Shown: positions 62,132-64,000 of the stretch, piece by piece | Layout of the letters: every line of letters begins with the position of its first letter | Position numbering within the stretch: position 1 is the stretch's first letter | Source: Christensenella sp. UBA4675 | GTDB lineage: Bacteria; Bacillota; Clostridia; Christensenellales; Borkfalkiaceae | Length of the DNA stretch: 64,000 bases | Direction: 5' to 3' | Assembly: GCA_002405165.1 (NCBI GenBank) | Contig: DHLF01000013.1 | Span: forward strand, 530-64,529 | Made by a program: the position numbers and the translations under genes | The notes under the pieces: generated by a model | What the model saw: the letters and a program-made list of their open reading frames with translations, nothing else | Databases searched by the model: none | Told to the model about the DNA's origin: nothing

Positions 62132-62935
62132 ATGCAAAACGTGGAAATAGGCGTTTCTACCGCTTCACTTTTTAAAAAGCAGTATAACGAACAAGCTATT
62201 CCGACTTTAAATTCTATCGACGCGAGAGTGTGTGAAATATTTTTGGAAAGTTATTACGAATACAACGTAAAATTCGGGAAAATTCTTAAAAAAGAGTTAA
62301 ACGGATTAAAAGTACATTCGTTGCATACCATGACCACGCAATTCGAACCGCAACTTTTTTTGGATAACGAAAGGGCGTATAACGACGCTGTTAAAAGTTT
62401 TACGGACGTAATGAAAGTGGCAAAACTGTTAAACGCCAAAAATTACACGATGCACGGTAGAGCGAGATTTAAAAGAACGGCTAATTACGATAACTACGCT
62501 CAAAATGCGTACTATTTCAATAAAATTATAGATATAAGTCAAAGCTACGGCGTCGAAACTTGCCTTGAAAATGTCGAATGGGCGTTTTACAACAGACCCG
62601 GTTTTTTTGCCGAAGTAAAAAAAGATTGTCCTAGACTAAAAGGCGTTTTAGATATAAAACAGGCGAGAATATCGGGGTACGATTATAGTCTTTACCTAAA
62701 CGAAATGGGCGAAGCCATAAATACCGTTCATTTAAGCGATTTTGACGAAAACGGGAAAGGGTGTGTTCCGGGTAAAAAAGGTACTTTTGATTTCGAAACG
62801 CTGTTTAAGCGTTTAAAAGACGTCGGGTTTAAAGGTAATATGCTAATAGAAGTTTACGCGGAAGCTTTTAACGACGTACAAGAATTAAAAGACGGTTTAG
62901 ATTATTTAAGAAATATAAAAGAAAAAATTTTTTAA
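62132..62935 (+). CDS. TIM-barrel sugar isomerase/epimerase
   Basis: 267 aa, starting 3 bp after hpf. GVSTASLFKK start, LKVHSLHTMT, NYTMHGRARF, TCLENVEWAF, LDIKQARISG, VHLSDFDENG and MLIEVYAE carry the His/Glu/Asp metal ligands expected of the AP endonuclease-2/xylose isomerase-like family. Substrate unknown. Confidence 0.85.
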   Translation: MQNVEIGVSTASLFKKQYNEQAIPTLNSIDARVCEIFLESYYEYNVKFGKILKKELNGLKVHSLHTMTTQFEPQLFLDNERAYNDAVKSFTDVMKVAKLLNAKNYTMHGRARFKRTANYDNYAQNAYYFNKIIDISQSYGVETCLENVEWAFYNRPGFFAEVKKDCPRLKGVLDIKQARISGYDYSLYLNEMGEAINTVHLSDFDENGKGCVPGKKGTFDFETLFKRLKDVGFKGNMLIEVYAEAFNDVQELKDGLDYLRNIKEKIF

Positions 62936-62944
62936 TTAAAATAA

Positions 62945-62973
62945 TTGACTAAAATCGACAAAAGTATTAAAAT
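62945..62973 (+). promoter_or_regulatory. pgi promoter
   Basis: TTGACT (62945-62950), 17-bp spacer, TAAAAT (62968-62973), about 43 bp before the start codon. Confidence 0.6.
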
Positions 62974-63016
62974 TTAATAGTTTGAAAAGTTAAAATTTTT
63001 TAATAAAGAGGTTTTT

Positions 63017-64000
63017 ATGAATATTGCAGACAAAAAATGGTGTGATTCTATGAAGCTTCGCCTTGATTATAACAATATGATGGACGGAATGATTAAGGGC
63101 GGAGAAGGAATTACGGACGCAGAAATCGACGCTGGTAAAGATTTAATTAAGCACGCTTTCGATACCGTTCAAGCAAATCGCGGTAGCGGAATGATGGGTT
63201 GGGCGGAACTTCCGTACAATCAAGATAAAATCGTAGAAGAAATCAACGCTACGGCTGAAATTGTAAGAAAGAAATATAAATATTTCGTAGTTTTAGGTAT
63301 AGGCGGAAGCGCGTTAGGTCCTATCGCGGCGTTCCAAGCTTTATGTCATTTACATTACAACGATTTACCCGATAAAAAGAGAAAAGGTCCTAAATTTTAC
63401 GTTGAAGATAACGTAGACCCCGAAAGAATGAAAGCTTTACTTGACGTAATCGACGTTAAAAAGACTATGTTTAACGTAATCACTAAGAGCGGAGCTACCA
63501 GCGAAACTATGACGCAATACCTAATTATCATGAAGCTTTTAAAAGAAAAGCTCGGAGCTAAGGCAAGCGAACATATGATTGCTACAACTTCTGCAAATAA
63601 GGGAAATTTAATTAAAATCGCAAAAGAAGAAAACTTAAAAACTTTCTTTATTCCCGACGGAGTAGGCGGAAGATTTTCCGAAATGTGTCCCGTAGGGTTA
63701 CTTCCCGCGGCGGTACTCGGTATCGATATCAAAGCGATGCTTGCAGGCGCAAAATATATGGACGAATTTTGTAAAAACGCAAACGTAAGGGAAAATCCTT
63801 CTTTAATGAGCGCGCTTTTACAATATATCGCAATGAAAAAAGGTAAAAATATTTCCGTAATGATGCCTTATGCCGATTCTTTAAGATATATGGCAGATTG
63901 GTATTGTCAGTTATGGGGAGAAAGCTTAGGTAAAACCGTCGATAAAGACGGCAAAACCGTTTACGCGGGACAAACACCCGTTAAATCTTTGGGCGTTACC
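63017..64000 (+). CDS. pgi: Glucose-6-phosphate isomerase, 5' part
   Basis: ATG at 63017 with AAAGAGG upstream; the frame stays open to the window end, giving the first 328 codons. VVLGIGGSALGPIA (near residue 94), NVITKSGATSETMTQ, ATTSANKGNL and PDGVGGRFSEM are PGI signatures. It interconverts glucose-6-P and fructose-6-P. The remaining C-terminal part lies outside the window. Confidence 0.95.
   Translation, partial: MNIADKKWCDSMKLRLDYNNMMDGMIKGGEGITDAEIDAGKDLIKHAFDTVQANRGSGMMGWAELPYNQDKIVEEINATAEIVRKKYKYFVVLGIGGSALGPIAAFQALCHLHYNDLPDKKRKGPKFYVEDNVDPERMKALLDVIDVKKTMFNVITKSGATSETMTQYLIIMKLLKEKLGAKASEHMIATTSANKGNLIKIAKEENLKTFFIPDGVGGRFSEMCPVGLLPAAVLGIDIKAMLAGAKYMDEFCKNANVRENPSLMSALLQYIAMKKGKNISVMMPYADSLRYMADWYCQLWGESLGKTVDKDGKTVYAGQTPVKSLGVT

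Noticed and set aside
1..64000. CRISPR array, rRNA operon or insertion sequence
   Set aside because: No regularly spaced repeats, rRNA sequence or transposase was seen on reading the window.

Overview
The window is AT-rich DNA from a low-GC Gram-positive bacterium (Bacillota, most like an uncultured gut Clostridia lineage). The host part encodes a DnaD-type primosome protein with a DnaI/DnaC-type loader, a CdaA diadenylate cyclase, a ClpC ATPase, long-form HPF, an LtaS-like sulfatase, DegV and PepF, a combination typical of Firmicutes. Genus-level placement is not possible from the sequence alone.

Positions 1 to about 26,050 are the right-hand part of an integrated tailed-phage genome. It reads left to right: the 3' end of a DnaD-like replication gene; a run of small early genes (HNH/NUMOD1-like protein, short adenine methyltransferase, ASCH/PUA-like protein, YopX remnant); an ArpU/sigma-like late regulator; a 600-bp gene-free stretch holding a candidate structured small RNA with its own promoter and terminator; the head module (TerS, TerL, portal, minor capsid, scaffold, major capsid); an accessory block of repeated immunity-like genes directly behind the minor capsid gene; connector and tail genes; fibre and adhesin genes (BppU-like, BspA-like leucine-rich repeats); and three membrane proteins at the position of a lysis module. 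No integrase, repressor, tape-measure protein or endolysin is recognisable here; integrase and repressor would lie left of the window. The right end is an attR formed by the 3' half of a tRNA-Thr(CGT) gene.

Positions 26,050 to 64,000 are host chromosome. Next to attR is a leftward two-gene unit: a membrane-anchored McrB-like AAA+ ATPase and a DUF2357-like zinc-ribbon protein, a plausible uncharacterised defence system. Then come pflX-like radical SAM and metK (divergent, with overlapping promoters), comF-secA, a FAD oxidoreductase, an MBL hydrolase-comEC-holA cluster, cdaA-lysC-LtaS-like, a leftward lgt gene and primosome pair, an alpha/beta-hydrolase-like gene with signal peptidase, degV-pepF-dnaB, tsaC/sua5, rpiB, galU, clpC-hpf-sugar isomerase, and the start of pgi.

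The most interesting places are: (1) 10.05-11.82 kb, where the minor capsid gene ends in a JAB-like domain and is followed by duplicated small genes and remnants of the same 3' end, like the toxin-tip and orphan-immunity arrays of polymorphic toxins; (2) the membrane McrB/DUF2357 pair; (3) the structured RNA at 4.39-4.65 kb; (4) the near-identical C-terminal tail shared by the phage DnaD-like protein and the host primosome protein.
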